In this document: positions 7,909 through 16,501 of the stretch, one piece after another | Layout of the letters: each line of letters opens with the position of its first letter | How positions within the stretch are numbered: the first letter of the stretch is position 1 | NCBI RefSeq assembly: GCF_037040815.1 | Contig: NZ_CP146232.1 | Coordinates: 1,240,001 to 1,304,000, forward strand | Length of the DNA: 64,000 nucleotides | Reading direction: 5' to 3' | Source: Pararoseomonas sp. SCSIO 73927 | GTDB taxonomy: Bacteria; Pseudomonadota; Alphaproteobacteria; Acetobacterales; Acetobacteraceae | The notes under the pieces: model-generated | What the model saw: only the letters and a program-made list of their open reading frames with translations | Database searches by the model: none | What the model was told of the DNA's origin: nothing | Translations under genes and position numbers: made by a program

Positions 7909-9384
7909 TCACAGCGCCTCCGCCAGCGCCCGCATCTCCGCCGCATCCCGCGCGGCCCCCAGCACGTGGCGGTCGGGGCGCAGCAGCACCGCCTCCGCCC
8001 CGGCCTCGTCCAGCATCGCGCCCACGCCCGGCGCGGCATCGGCCACCAGCACGGCGCCGCGCGCCGAGAGGCGGTCCAGCAGCGCGTTCGGCAGGGCGGC
8101 GGCGAAGCCCGGCCGCATCACGGCGGCGAAGCGCGGCCCCACGCGGTCGTCCAGCAGGGTTCCGTCCGACAGGCGCGGCTGGGACAGCAGGCGCCCGGCC
8201 GGGCCGGCCCAGCCCGCGGAAGGGCCGGGGCCGAGGGCGGGGCGCGCGGGCACCAGCCGGCCCGCCTCCCCGCCGCGCAGCACGTCGGAGGAGACCACGG
8301 CCTCCATCGCCTTGGTGTTGATCAGCCCGCCGATCCGCACGGCCTCGCGGATATAGCCCTCCACGTGCGGCGCGCGCTCCGTGCCGTAGCTGTCCAGCAG
8401 ATCGTCCCCGGCATCCCCGCGCAGCACGCGGGCGAGCTTCCAGGCGAGGTTGGCGGCGTCGCGGATCCCCGCGCACATGCCCTGGCCGAGGAAGGGCGGC
8501 GTCTGGTGCGCGGAATCCCCCGCCAGCAGCAGCCGCCCCTCGCGCCAGCGGCGGGCGACGGTGCTGTGGAAGGTGTAGATGGCCGCCCGCTCGATCGTCG
8601 CGTCCTCCGGCGTGATCCAGCGCGACAGCAGCGGCCAGGCGCCCTCCGGCCGTCCCAGCGCCGCGGCGTCGTCTTCTGGCCGCAGCGCGATCTCCCAGCG
8701 GCGGCGGTTCCCCGTGCCGCGCACATAGGTCGCGGAGCGCGCGGGATCGCAGTGCTGCACGGAGTGGTCGCCGAGGTCCGGGCGCGGGCGGCGCAGCAGC
8801 GCGTCCAGAACCAGCCAGCGCTCGTGGAAGCCGAGATCCTCCATCGGCTCCCCGATCCAGCGACGAACGAGCGAGCGGGCGCCGTCGCAGCCCACCACGT
8901 AGCGGGCGGAGGCGCGCTCGATCCGGCCGTTCGACAGGTCCTCGAGGCGCAGGCCGACCGCGTCCCCGCCCGGCTCCAGCGCGAAGACCTCCGCGCGCTG
9001 ACGGACCGTAACGGAAGGCCAGCGCTCCAGGCCACGGCGCAGCAAGGCCTCCAGCTCCGGTTGGTGAAAGCGGTAGGAGGCGTTCCAGCCCTGCGACCCG
9101 ACGCCCTGCGGGCGCGACCAGTCCAGCAGCAGCCGCCCCTCCGCGTCCACGAAGCGCATCCCCGGCGAGACGTGGGTGACGGGCAGGATCGCCTCTGCCA
9201 GACCCATGGACTGGAAGATCCGCATGACCTCGTCGTCGAAGTGGACGGCGCGGGGCAGGTGGTAAGCGGCCGCCTCCCGCTCGATCACCAGGGTGCGGAT
9301 GCCCCCCGCTCCGAGCAGGTTTGCCAGCGCTGCGCCCACCGGCCCGTAGCCGATGATCGCGACATCCCAGGTCTCCTCGCTCAT
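7909..9384 (-). CDS. FAD-dependent aromatic monooxygenase (MhpA/PheA-like)
   Basis: 491 residues. N-terminal Rossmann GYGPVG (12-17) for FAD, the DGARSLVR segment, and the second FAD motif GDSAHQTPPFLGQGMCAGIRD are all present, as in single-component class A hydroxylases such as 3-(3-hydroxyphenyl)propionate hydroxylase. Start ATG 9384 overlaps the previous stop (ATGA) and follows GGAGG by seven bases. Expected reaction: NAD(P)H- and O2-dependent ring hydroxylation of a phenolic acid to a catechol, which the VOC dioxygenase downstream would cleave. Substrate inferred from context only. Confidence 0.85.
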   Translation of the reverse strand: MSEETWDVAIIGYGPVGAALANLLGAGGIRTLVIEREAAAYHLPRAVHFDDEVMRIFQSMGLAEAILPVTHVSPGMRFVDAEGRLLLDWSRPQGVGSQGWNASYRFHQPELEALLRRGLERWPSVTVRQRAEVFALEPGGDAVGLRLEDLSNGRIERASARYVVGCDGARSLVRRWIGEPMEDLGFHERWLVLDALLRRPRPDLGDHSVQHCDPARSATYVRGTGNRRRWEIALRPEDDAAALGRPEGAWPLLSRWITPEDATIERAAIYTFHSTVARRWREGRLLLAGDSAHQTPPFLGQGMCAGIRDAANLAWKLARVLRGDAGDDLLDSYGTERAPHVEGYIREAVRIGGLINTKAMEAVVSSDVLRGGEAGRLVPARPALGPGPSAGWAGPAGRLLSQPRLSDGTLLDDRVGPRFAAVMRPGFAAALPNALLDRLSARGAVLVADAAPGVGAMLDEAGAEAVLLRPDRHVLGAARDAAEMRALAEAL

Positions 9385-10010
9385 CGCACGGCCTCCAGCC
9401 AGGCCAGCCCGCCGGCACGCAGGGCCGCCTCGCCCTCGCTCCCCTGCCCGGGCAGGTCCGCCGGCACCGTCCGGCCCGCGCGGCGCAGGCGCCACGCGAG
9501 GAAGCGGTGGCCCGGCGCGTCGCCGGCATCCGGCAGGGACGGTACGGCGCCGGGGGTGGCCGGCACCATCCAGTCGTGGTCGTAGATCGCGTCGCGGCGC
9601 AGGACGCGCCAGGCGCCGCCACCCCGCCTCTCGACCCGGTCCAGGAAGCGCATGTTGGTCTGCCCGATCATTTCGGCGCCCTCGACCGGGCCGCGCATGC
9701 AGAGCAGCACGTCGGTCTCAGCCAGGGCGCGGTCGCCGCGCAGCAGCACGCGGCTGCCGCACATCACGTGCTTGGAGTAGGAGACGCTCCGCCGCGCGCG
9801 GCAGGTCTCCACGAACGCCGCGAAGGGGCCGTCGAACCAGCTCACGGCGATGCGGCCATCCGGCTGGAAGGTGGCGGCCAGCGCGTCCCAGTCGCCGGCA
9901 TCCCGCGCGAAGCCCCAGGCCTCGATCACGCGGCGGATGGCGGCGCGGTCCGCCTCCTCCGCGGCGGTGCCGGGCAGGCCGGGATGGGCCGGGATAAGGG
10001 TCTCGCTCAT
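9381..10010 (-). CDS. NTF2/SnoaL-like protein
   Basis: 209 residues. The first ~150 form an NTF2-like domain: AIRRVIEAWGFARDAGDWDALAATFQPDG, then a SYSKHVMCGSRVLL strand and a W-R-V-L-R-R-D strand with IYDHD. This resembles SnoaL_4 proteins found with ring hydroxylases. The C-terminal ~50 residues are Arg/Gly-rich and not recognisable. Coupled by ATGA overlaps to the hydroxylase below and the Bug gene above. Possibly a small accessory subunit or isomerase. Function unknown. Confidence 0.75.
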   Translation of the reverse strand: MSETLIPAHPGLPGTAAEEADRAAIRRVIEAWGFARDAGDWDALAATFQPDGRIAVSWFDGPFAAFVETCRARRSVSYSKHVMCGSRVLLRGDRALAETDVLLCMRGPVEGAEMIGQTNMRFLDRVERRGGGAWRVLRRDAIYDHDWMVPATPGAVPSLPDAGDAPGHRFLAWRLRRAGRTVPADLPGQGSEGEAALRAGGLAWLEAVR

Positions 10011-10993
10011 TCGATCGGCACCTCCAGCTCGCGCACCAGCCGCCCGAGCGTCGCGCGCTCGCGCTCCATCATCGCCGCCAGGGCGGCGGGGCCGTCGGCG
10101 GAGACCACCGCACCCAGCTCGCGCAGCAGGCGGTCCCGCAGGTCCGGCGCCTCCAGCGCGCGGATCGCATCGGCGGCGATCCGCCCGGCGAGGCCGGCGG
10201 GCATCCCGGCCGGCCCGAGGAGGGCGAACCAGCCGCCCATCGCGAAGCCCGGCAAGGTCTCAGCCACCACCGGTACCTCCTCCAGCCCCGGGAAGCGCGC
10301 GGCCGAGGTGATGGCGACGGGCGCGAGGAGTCCGGTGCGAAGCTGCGGCGTGATCAGGGGCGTGCCGTCGATCACCAGGTCGGTCCGGCCGGCCACCGTG
10401 TCCTGCACGGCCTGCGGGCTGGCGCCGTAGGGCACGTTCGTCAGGCGGATCCCCAGGCCGCGCGCCAGCTGCTCCCCCGCAAAGCGCGGCAGGCTCGTCG
10501 CGCCGCCCGTCGCGAAGGTCAGGCCCTCCCGGGATTCCCGTGCCCGCGCCGCCAGCTCCGGCAGGGACCGGACGCCGAGGCCCGGCCGCGCCGCGAGCAC
10601 GAAGGGAGTGGTCATCGCCAGCGTCACCGGCGTCAGGTCCCTCGCCGGGTCGAAGGGCATGGACCGCATCAGGTGGCCGTTCAGCACCAGCGGCGAGGCC
10701 TGGGAGAAGAGCAGGACGTGGCCGTCCCGATCGGACCGGGCGGCCGTCCCCGCGCCGATGTTGCCGCTGCCGCCGGCGCGGTTGTCCACCACCACCGGCT
10801 GGCCCCACATCGCCGAGAGCCGGTCCGCCAGCAGCCGCATCGCCGTGTCCGGCCCGCTCCCCGCGCCGGCGGAGACGATCACCCGCACGGGGCGTGCGGG
10901 GAAGCTGCCGGCCTGCGCCCGCGCCGTCCGCTGCGCCGTGCCGAGGGCAAGGCCCGCCCCGCAGGCGAGCATCCCCCGCCGTCCCACACGCAT
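10007..10993 (-). CDS. Bug/TctC-type periplasmic binding protein
   Basis: 328 residues with signal peptide ending ARA|Q near residue 27. The ligand-loop motif is unusual (VSAGAGSGPDTAMR instead of PFxPGGxxDxxAR), but VDNRAGGSGNIG and the overall pattern are clearly Bug. First structural gene of the minus-strand meta-cleavage operon, 100 bp below the IclR regulator, overlapping the NTF2-like gene by ATGA. The altered loop suggests a ligand different from that of the other paralogues here. Confidence 0.88.
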   Translation of the reverse strand: MRVGRRGMLACGAGLALGTAQRTARAQAGSFPARPVRVIVSAGAGSGPDTAMRLLADRLSAMWGQPVVVDNRAGGSGNIGAGTAARSDRDGHVLLFSQASPLVLNGHLMRSMPFDPARDLTPVTLAMTTPFVLAARPGLGVRSLPELAARARESREGLTFATGGATSLPRFAGEQLARGLGIRLTNVPYGASPQAVQDTVAGRTDLVIDGTPLITPQLRTGLLAPVAITSAARFPGLEEVPVVAETLPGFAMGGWFALLGPAGMPAGLAGRIAADAIRALEAPDLRDRLLRELGAVVSADGPAALAAMMERERATLGRLVRELEVPIE

Positions 10994-11092
10994 GGCTCGC
11001 TTCCTCCGCCGGCCCTAGGCCTTGAGAGGGCTATAGGCCCGCCGCCTCGGGCGCGGCGAGCGCGACGTTCGATCTGTCCGCCTGGTGAACCG

Positions 11093-11869
11093 CTATCCCA
11101 TGCCCGCTGCCAGCCCGGCCTCGATCTCCTGCGCCGTCTCCTGCAGTGGGCCGAGGCACTGGCGGATGCCCTCCTCCTTGCCCAGCACGCGCGCCATCCA
11201 CACCGCGTTGATGGTGCCGAGAACGCGCCCGCCCACCCGGATCGGCACCCCGATCGAGGCGGTGTGCGGCCAGGGCGGCTGCCCGCCGGGACGGATGCCG
11301 TAGCCGCGCCGCCGCGTGGCGGAGAGCAGGCGCGCGACCCCCGCCGTATCCCGCGCCATCGCGTCCAGCGGGTCGTCGGACGCGGCGAGGAGGCGGAGCA
11401 GGGCCCTGCGCTCCGCCTCCGGCGCGAAGGCGAGATAGGCGATGCCGAGCGTGCTGGTGAGCGGCGGGATGCGCCGCCCGACCATGCCGCGGTCGATCGA
11501 GAAGGGCGCGATCCGGTGGGTCGTGTCGCGGATGATCATCCGCGTGCCCTCCAGCGTCGCGAGGTCGGAGGGCCAGAGGATGCGCGCGGTCAGGGCGACG
11601 AGCGCGGGCTTGGCCACCGTGGAGATCCAGTGCTCGTCCTCGAAGCCCTCGGACAGCTCGCGCACGCGCAGCCGCAGGATGAAGCGGTCCTCCGAGGTGC
11701 CGCGCGCGACGTAGTCCTCCTCCAGCAGCGTCTGCATGATCCGATAGACCGTGGCGCGCGAGAGCCCCGTCTCGCGCGCCAGGGTGACGACGCTCGCCGC
11801 CCCGTGCCGGTTCAGGGCGGCGAGGACAGCGAGGCCGCGGGACAGGGCGCGGATCGGCTTGGGCTGCAC
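11093..11869 (-). CDS. IclR-family transcriptional regulator
   Basis: 258 residues from a GTG start at 11869 (GGAAGG about nine bases upstream); no nearer ATG gives the full HTH. N-terminal winged helix: LSRGLAVLAALNRHGAASVV, then LARETGLSRATVYRIMQTL (about 30-50). The C-terminal effector domain covers about residues 80-250. It is upstream of, and co-oriented with, the meta-cleavage operon (10993-4023) and is its likely regulator; MhpR/PcaR-type IclR proteins do this in aromatic catabolism. Inducer unknown. Confidence 0.85.
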   Translation of the reverse strand: MQPKPIRALSRGLAVLAALNRHGAASVVTLARETGLSRATVYRIMQTLLEEDYVARGTSEDRFILRLRVRELSEGFEDEHWISTVAKPALVALTARILWPSDLATLEGTRMIIRDTTHRIAPFSIDRGMVGRRIPPLTSTLGIAYLAFAPEAERRALLRLLAASDDPLDAMARDTAGVARLLSATRRRGYGIRPGGQPPWPHTASIGVPIRVGGRVLGTINAVWMARVLGKEEGIRQCLGPLQETAQEIEAGLAAGMG

Positions 11870-12299
11870 GGTGGTCGCCTTCCCTGCTGCGCGGCGGCCG
11901 CGGCCGCCGCGCACCGAAGGATCGACCGCCCGGAGGGGCGCGGCAAGATAGCGGGCTACCGGCCGCTCCTTCTCCCGACAGAGGTCGGGCGGACGGGCAA
12001 TACAATCCTGCTCTACGGAGGTGTCTCGGGCCCAGTGGAGCGGCGGGCAGTTCCAGGACGATCGCCCGCACGACCACCCGGGGTGACAATCCTTCCGACT
12101 GGCTGCAAGGCTGGGCACCCGAACTGTCCTTCCGCACTGCGCCCATTCCGAGGGCTCAGCAGCGTTCCTCGAAGCGGAAACGGCTATCTGGCCCCTGTGG
12201 GCCAAGTCGGCTGGTGAGCAGAAATGCGGGCGCAAGCTAGAAGAAGTGAACCGGAAAGCTGCCGTCCTGCGACGACGAGATGTTCGCCAACCTTCCGTT
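11870..12299. other. 430-bp intergenic region upstream of the IclR gene
   Basis: Holds a long perfect palindrome at 11889-11912 (separate entry) and otherwise no gene I can support. Open frames through it lack recognisable similarity. It separates the 3' end of a LysR gene (12300) from the IclR start and presumably carries the IclR promoter. Confidence 0.4.
11889..11912. repeat. 24-bp perfect GC-only palindrome
   Basis: Each half reads GCGCGGCGGCCG on its own strand. It lies 20 bp upstream of the IclR start codon, so it could be an autoregulatory site or a strong cruciform/RNA hairpin. GC content makes chance more likely than the length suggests. Confidence 0.5.
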
Positions 12300-13220
12300 C
12301 TACTGACGCCCGGACCTCTCGCGTGGCTCCTTTATGAAATCGAGGAACGCGCGGAGCGGTGGCGGCACGAGCCGTCGCCCGGAGTAGTAGAGGAACGGGC
12401 CCGGGAAGGACGGCCACCAATCCGGCAACACCGGCAGGAGCGCGCCGCTGTCGAGATGGGGGCGCAGCCAGTCCTCGAACAAGCCGATGATGCCCGTCCC
12501 TGCCACGGCCATGTCGACGGCCAGATCCATCGCACCGCCCACGCTGACAACCAGCGGGCCATGCGGTTCGATGCTTACGGTCTCCTCGCCGCGCTCCAGC
12601 TCCCACGGGCTCGTCAATCCTCCACTACGGAAGCGGCCGAGCAGGCAGGCATGGTTCAGGAGATCCCGAGGGTGGGAGGGCTCCCCCCGTCCCCGGAGAT
12701 AGTCCGGCGCCGCGGCGAGGGCGAGACGCTGCACGCGCGGACCGATGGGCACCGCGATCATGTCCTGCTCGAGGCGCTCGTCGTACCGGATGCCGGCGTC
12801 CGATCCGGCGGCCAGCACGTCGACGAAGCTGTCCTCGGCGACGATCTCGACCTCGACGTCCGGGTACCGGGCCATGAAGGCCGGAAGGATCCCCGGCAGG
12901 ACGACGCGCGCGGCGACGACGGGAACGTTGAGCCTCAGCTTCCCAGCGGCGGTGTCGCGGAAGCCCCTCATCGTCTCCAGGGCGGCCTCGACCTCGCCAA
13001 GCGCAGGGACAAGACGGTCCATCAGGCGGGCGCCCGCCTCGGTCGCGGTGACGCTGCGGGTCGACCGGTGCAGCAGACGGACGCCGATGCGCTCCTCGAG
13101 CCGTCGGACCTGCTCGCTCAGCGTGGACGCGCTCGCGCCCGTGCTGCGGGACGCGCCGCGGAACCCGCCCGCGCGGGCGACGGCGAGGAAGGCGTTCAGG
13201 TCCGTGAGGTTCGTGGACAC
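12300..13220 (-). CDS. LysR-family transcriptional regulator
   Basis: 306 residues from a GTG at 13220, which places the HTH (DLNAFLAVARAGGFRGASRS…STLSEQVRRLEERIG) at residues 5-60. An upstream in-frame extension crosses the divergent promoter and is not LysR-like. The effector domain follows from about residue 90. Divergent from the alpha/beta hydrolase at 13337, which it probably controls. Subtype resembles the CrgA/AaeR-like branch (ISE/DLNAF… and a WELERGE segment). Ligand unknown. Confidence 0.83.
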   Translation of the reverse strand: MSTNLTDLNAFLAVARAGGFRGASRSTGASASTLSEQVRRLEERIGVRLLHRSTRSVTATEAGARLMDRLVPALGEVEAALETMRGFRDTAAGKLRLNVPVVAARVVLPGILPAFMARYPDVEVEIVAEDSFVDVLAAGSDAGIRYDERLEQDMIAVPIGPRVQRLALAAAPDYLRGRGEPSHPRDLLNHACLLGRFRSGGLTSPWELERGEETVSIEPHGPLVVSVGGAMDLAVDMAVAGTGIIGLFEDWLRPHLDSGALLPVLPDWWPSFPGPFLYYSGRRLVPPPLRAFLDFIKEPRERSGRQ

Positions 13221-13336
13221 GTGTCCGGATTTTCGTACAGCCCGTGCAAAACATGCGGCATTATCGAACAGGTCGGCAAGGGGCAGAAATGTGGTGTCAG
13301 CCGGACGGGCTGAGCATCGAAGAGGACGCACCCGAC

Positions 13337-14275
13337 ATGACCCAGGTAGCTGAAGCCGCGACCCATCCCACCCGCGCCGAGCTGGTCGCAGGCCTCGTCG
13401 CGCCGATGGTGAACCCGCCGCGTTCGCCCATCCTCCGCTCGCCCGCCGACGATGGCCTGGCGTACTCGGACGTGTTCTTCCCCGCGATGGACGGCGTGAC
13501 GATCGAGGGGTGGTTCATCCCGGCCGATAGCGACCGCCTGATCATCGCCAACCACCCGATCTGGGCCAACCGCTACGGGTTCCCCGGCCACCTGGAGCCC
13601 TACGGCAATGCCTGGAAGGCGAGCGGCAACAACCTCGAAGTCAACTTCATGCCGGACTACAAGCATCTCCACGACGCGGGCTACAACATCCTGGCCTACG
13701 ATCTGCGGAACTTCGGCGGGAGCGGCTCCGGCAGCGGCGGCGTGATCGGCAACGGCATCCGGGAGTACCGCGACGTGGTCGGGTCCCTGCGGTACGCGCG
13801 CTCGCGCCCCGACCTGCGGGAGATGAAGATCGGACTCCTCAGCCGCTGCTGCGGCATGAACGCCACGATGGTCGGGCTGTCCAAGCACCCGGAGGAGTTC
13901 CGGGACGTCCGGGCGATCGTGGCCCCCCAGCCGATCTCGTTGAGCGCCTTCTACCGCACGATCCTCGGGCACATGGGGATGGCGGCCGCGCTCCCCGAGG
14001 TGGCGGACGCCCTGCGGCGCGCGACAAGCATGGAACTGAAGGACATGGACATGCCGCCCTATGCCGCGGCGGTGACGGTCCCGACGCTGCTCCTGCAGGT
14101 CCGGAACGACACGCTGACCACGCCCGACGACGTGCAGGCCATCTTCGACGCCATGCCGACCGGGCAGAAGGAGCTCCTCTGGATCGAGGGGACGAGCCGA
14201 CGCTTCGACGGTTACAACTACCTGCCCGGGAACCCGGAACCGATGATCGACTGGTTCGGTCGCTTCATCCGCTAG
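13337..14275 (+). CDS. Alpha/beta-hydrolase with a probable Cys nucleophile
   Basis: 312 residues. The fold is shown by the strand LIIANHPIWANRYG (about 68-81), an oxyanion-like NFGGSGSGSGG loop, and the nucleophile elbow GLLSRCCG (166-173). There the Sm-x-Nu-x-Sm rule places Cys171, not Ser, at the nucleophile, as in dienelactone hydrolase. Asp114-type acid and a late His (near residue 250 or 290) are not assigned firmly. Start ATG 13337 lies just after GAGGACGC; an earlier ATG at 13244 would begin inside the LysR promoter. Divergent from its likely LysR regulator. Substrate unknown. Confidence 0.75.
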   Translation: MTQVAEAATHPTRAELVAGLVAPMVNPPRSPILRSPADDGLAYSDVFFPAMDGVTIEGWFIPADSDRLIIANHPIWANRYGFPGHLEPYGNAWKASGNNLEVNFMPDYKHLHDAGYNILAYDLRNFGGSGSGSGGVIGNGIREYRDVVGSLRYARSRPDLREMKIGLLSRCCGMNATMVGLSKHPEEFRDVRAIVAPQPISLSAFYRTILGHMGMAAALPEVADALRRATSMELKDMDMPPYAAAVTVPTLLLQVRNDTLTTPDDVQAIFDAMPTGQKELLWIEGTSRRFDGYNYLPGNPEPMIDWFGRFIR

Positions 14276-14466
14276 CGGCGGGACCGAACAGCACCGCAGT
14301 GGCTGATGACCGGGTTGGACGGAACGGTCGGCCCCAGGCGGCGGAGCCCACCGGGTCGCCACGGCCGGTGAGGGAACCGGTGGCGAGGCGGTCCGGGTTC
14401 CGATGCTGACCTACGGCGAGGGGAGATTGCCGGATGATATTGGCCGGTCGAGAAGCGACAGGACAC

Positions 14467-15396
14467 TTACGTTTGCTGATCGCTGAGGACCTGCTGTGTG
14501 AGAGCAAGGTCTCGCAGCCGGGCTAGGGCAGGGTGATTGTCGCCCTCCCGCCAGCCCAGCAGGAGTTCGGCGCGCTGGTCCGTCTCCGGCCGGAGGGGGA
14601 GGAGGACCACACCCTCGGTCCGCAGCGCGCGGGCGCTCTCCGGCACCAGGGCCAAGCCGATGCCCTCCCGCACGAGGGCCAGCATGGTATGGGTCTGGTT
14701 GACCCGCTGCACGGCGCGCGGCGCCACGCCCGCGCTCCGGAAGATGTTGGCGAGCAGGCCGAGGAAGTAGGTCCCGCCGCGGGGTGACCAGGTGATGAAG
14801 GGCTGGCCGTCCAGCTCCCGCAGGCTGACATGCCCGCGGCGGCAGAGGGGGTGGTCATCGGGCAGGGCAAGTAGCAGCCTCTCCCGCGCGAGGCAGGCGA
14901 AGGCGATGCGCACGCCCTCCACCTCCGGGGCGAGATCGGGGGCCAGGGGCCGGAGAAGGCCGAGATCGAGCCGCCGGGCGGCCAGGGCCTCCACCTGCTC
15001 TGCCGTCACCATCTCCTCCAGCACGAGGTCGATGCCCGGCATCTCGGACCTGATCGCCGCGACGAGGCGGGGCAGCACGCCCAGGGCGGAGGCCGCTGTA
15101 TAGCCCAGGCGGACCGGCCCGGCCTCGCCCCGCGCCACCTGCCGCGCCACCCGCTCCGCGTTCCGTGCCCCGTCCAGCAGCCGCCGGGCCTCTCCCAGGA
15201 AGGCCTGCCCGGCCGGGGTCAGGCGGACCGAGCGGCTGGAGCGGTCCAGCAGGGGGGTGCCGAGGGCGTGCTCCAGCGCCTGCACCTGGCGCGAGAGGGG
15301 GGACGGGGTGAGGTTCAGCCGCCGGGCGGCCCGGCCGAAGTGAAGCTCCTCGGCGACGGCAACGAATCCCTGCACCTGGACCAAGTCGAGCATCAT
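14467..15396 (-). CDS. LysR-family regulator of the aldarate genes
   Basis: 309 residues. HTH at about 3-60 (LVQVQGFVAVAEELHFGRAARRLN, SPLSRQVQALEHALG), then the effector domain of the CbbR/CatR-like branch (RLGYTAASALGVLPRLVAAIR). The ATG at 15396 (or 15393) lies inside a perfect dyad at 15395-15411, the best LysR box in the window. Divergent from kdgD (15491), so it probably senses an aldarate or its dehydration product and controls both itself and kdgD. Inducer inferred. Confidence 0.88.
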   Translation of the reverse strand: MMLDLVQVQGFVAVAEELHFGRAARRLNLTPSPLSRQVQALEHALGTPLLDRSSRSVRLTPAGQAFLGEARRLLDGARNAERVARQVARGEAGPVRLGYTAASALGVLPRLVAAIRSEMPGIDLVLEEMVTAEQVEALAARRLDLGLLRPLAPDLAPEVEGVRIAFACLARERLLLALPDDHPLCRRGHVSLRELDGQPFITWSPRGGTYFLGLLANIFRSAGVAPRAVQRVNQTHTMLALVREGIGLALVPESARALRTEGVVLLPLRPETDQRAELLLGWREGDNHPALARLRDLALTQQVLSDQQT

Positions 15397-15411
15397 TGCT
15401 GCTTAAGCAAT
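15395..15411. promoter_or_regulatory. LysR-type operator overlapping the regulator start codon
   Basis: ATTGCT-GCTTA-AGCAAT: perfect six-base arms around five bases, containing the T-N11-A core. It lies at the divergent start of the LysR gene and 80 bp before kdgD, the expected recognition-site location. Confidence 0.65.
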
Positions 15412-15490
15412 GATCAGGACCGATTCAACGCTGGACCCGCACGACGTGCGGCACCTATTCCCTCCGCGTCCTCAGTCAGGAAGCGCAGCG

Positions 15491-16432
15491 ATGCCCGGCA
15501 TGGCCCCCAAGGAAATGGCGCAGACGATCGGCGCCGGCCTCCTCTCCTTCCCCGTCACCCACTTCCGGGAGGACCTCTCCTTTGACGAGGCCGCCTACCG
15601 CGACAACCTGAACCGCCTCGCGGGCTACAAGGTCGCCGGGCTCTTCGCCGCCGGCGGCACGGGCGAGTTCTTCTCCCTCACCCCCGGTGAGGTCGGGCGC
15701 GTGGTCCGCGCCGCCGTGGAGGAGACCAAGGGCCGCGTCCCCGTCATCGCTCCTGCCGGCCAGGGCACCATGGCGGCCGTCGAGCTGGCCAGGGACGCCG
15801 AAAAGGCGGGCGCGGACGGGGTGCTGCTGCTGCCGCCCTACCTGATGACCCCGGACCAGGAGGGCCTGGCCGCCCATATCGAGGCGGTGTGCCGCGCCAC
15901 CTCCCTCGGCGTCATCGTCTACAACCGCGACAACGCCCAGCTGAACGAGAACACCCTGGCGCGCCTCTGCGAGAGGCTGCCCAACCTCGTCGGGTTCAAG
16001 GACGGCGTGGGCGACGTGGAGCTGATGACCCGCGTCTACGCCAGGATGGGCGACCGCCTCACCTATGTGGGCGGCCTTCCCACCGCGGAGACCTTCGCCC
16101 TGCCCTACCTCGAGATGGGCGTCACCACCTACTCCTCGGCCATCTTCAACTTCCTGCCGGAATGGGCCCTGTCCTTCTACGAGAAGGTGCGGAACCGCGA
16201 CCGCGAGGCCGTCTACGCCGAGCTGCGCGCCTTCGTGCTGCCCTACATCGCGCTCCGCAACCGCGGGCGGGGCTACGCCGTCTCCATCGTGAAGGCCGGC
16301 ATGACCGCCACCGGGCGCCACGCCGGCCCCGTCCGCCCGCCGCTCCGCGACCTCTCCGGGGCGGAGCTGGAGGAGCTGAAGGCGCTGATCGGGGACCGGC
16401 ACCGGTCTGCGGGGCAGAGCCTCGCGGCCTGA
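15491..16432 (+). CDS. kdgD: 5-dehydro-4-deoxyglucarate dehydratase
   Basis: 313 residues, DHDPS/NAL superfamily TIM barrel. Family-specific segments are clear: [10 protein letters not shown] (16-25), [13 protein letters not shown] (53-65), [10 protein letters not shown] (141-150) with the catalytic Tyr144, Schiff-base Lys170 in [11 protein letters not shown], and [12 protein letters not shown]. It dehydrates and decarboxylates 5-keto-4-deoxyglucarate to 2-oxoglutarate semialdehyde in D-glucarate/galactarate degradation. AGGA lies eight bases before ATG 15491; ATG 15500 is an alternative. It is followed 69 bp later by the matching semialdehyde dehydrogenase, which supports the assignment strongly. 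Confidence 0.92.
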   Translation: MPGMAPKEMAQTIGAGLLSFPVTHFREDLSFDEAAYRDNLNRLAGYKVAGLFAAGGTGEFFSLTPGEVGRVVRAAVEETKGRVPVIAPAGQGTMAAVELARDAEKAGADGVLLLPPYLMTPDQEGLAAHIEAVCRATSLGVIVYNRDNAQLNENTLARLCERLPNLVGFKDGVGDVELMTRVYARMGDRLTYVGGLPTAETFALPYLEMGVTTYSSAIFNFLPEWALSFYEKVRNRDREAVYAELRAFVLPYIALRNRGRGYAVSIVKAGMTATGRHAGPVRPPLRDLSGAELEELKALIGDRHRSAGQSLAA

Positions 16433-16451
16433 CCCCGCGCCACACCAGGGG

Positions 16452-16474
16452 CCGTCGCCGCGTTCGGGCGACGG
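16452..16474. other. Intercistronic stem-loop
   Basis: CCGTCGCC…GGCGACGG, eight-base perfect arms with a seven-base loop, between kdgD and the dehydrogenase. No T-run follows, so an RNA processing/stability or attenuation element is more likely than a terminator. Confidence 0.35.
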
Positions 16475-16501
16475 TTCCCTCAGGAAGACCCAGGAGGACC
16501 C

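Noticed and set aside
14276..14466. GC-rich partial dyads between convergent genes as a terminator
   Set aside because: Arms are short and imperfect with no T-run; not distinguishable from background GC repeats.
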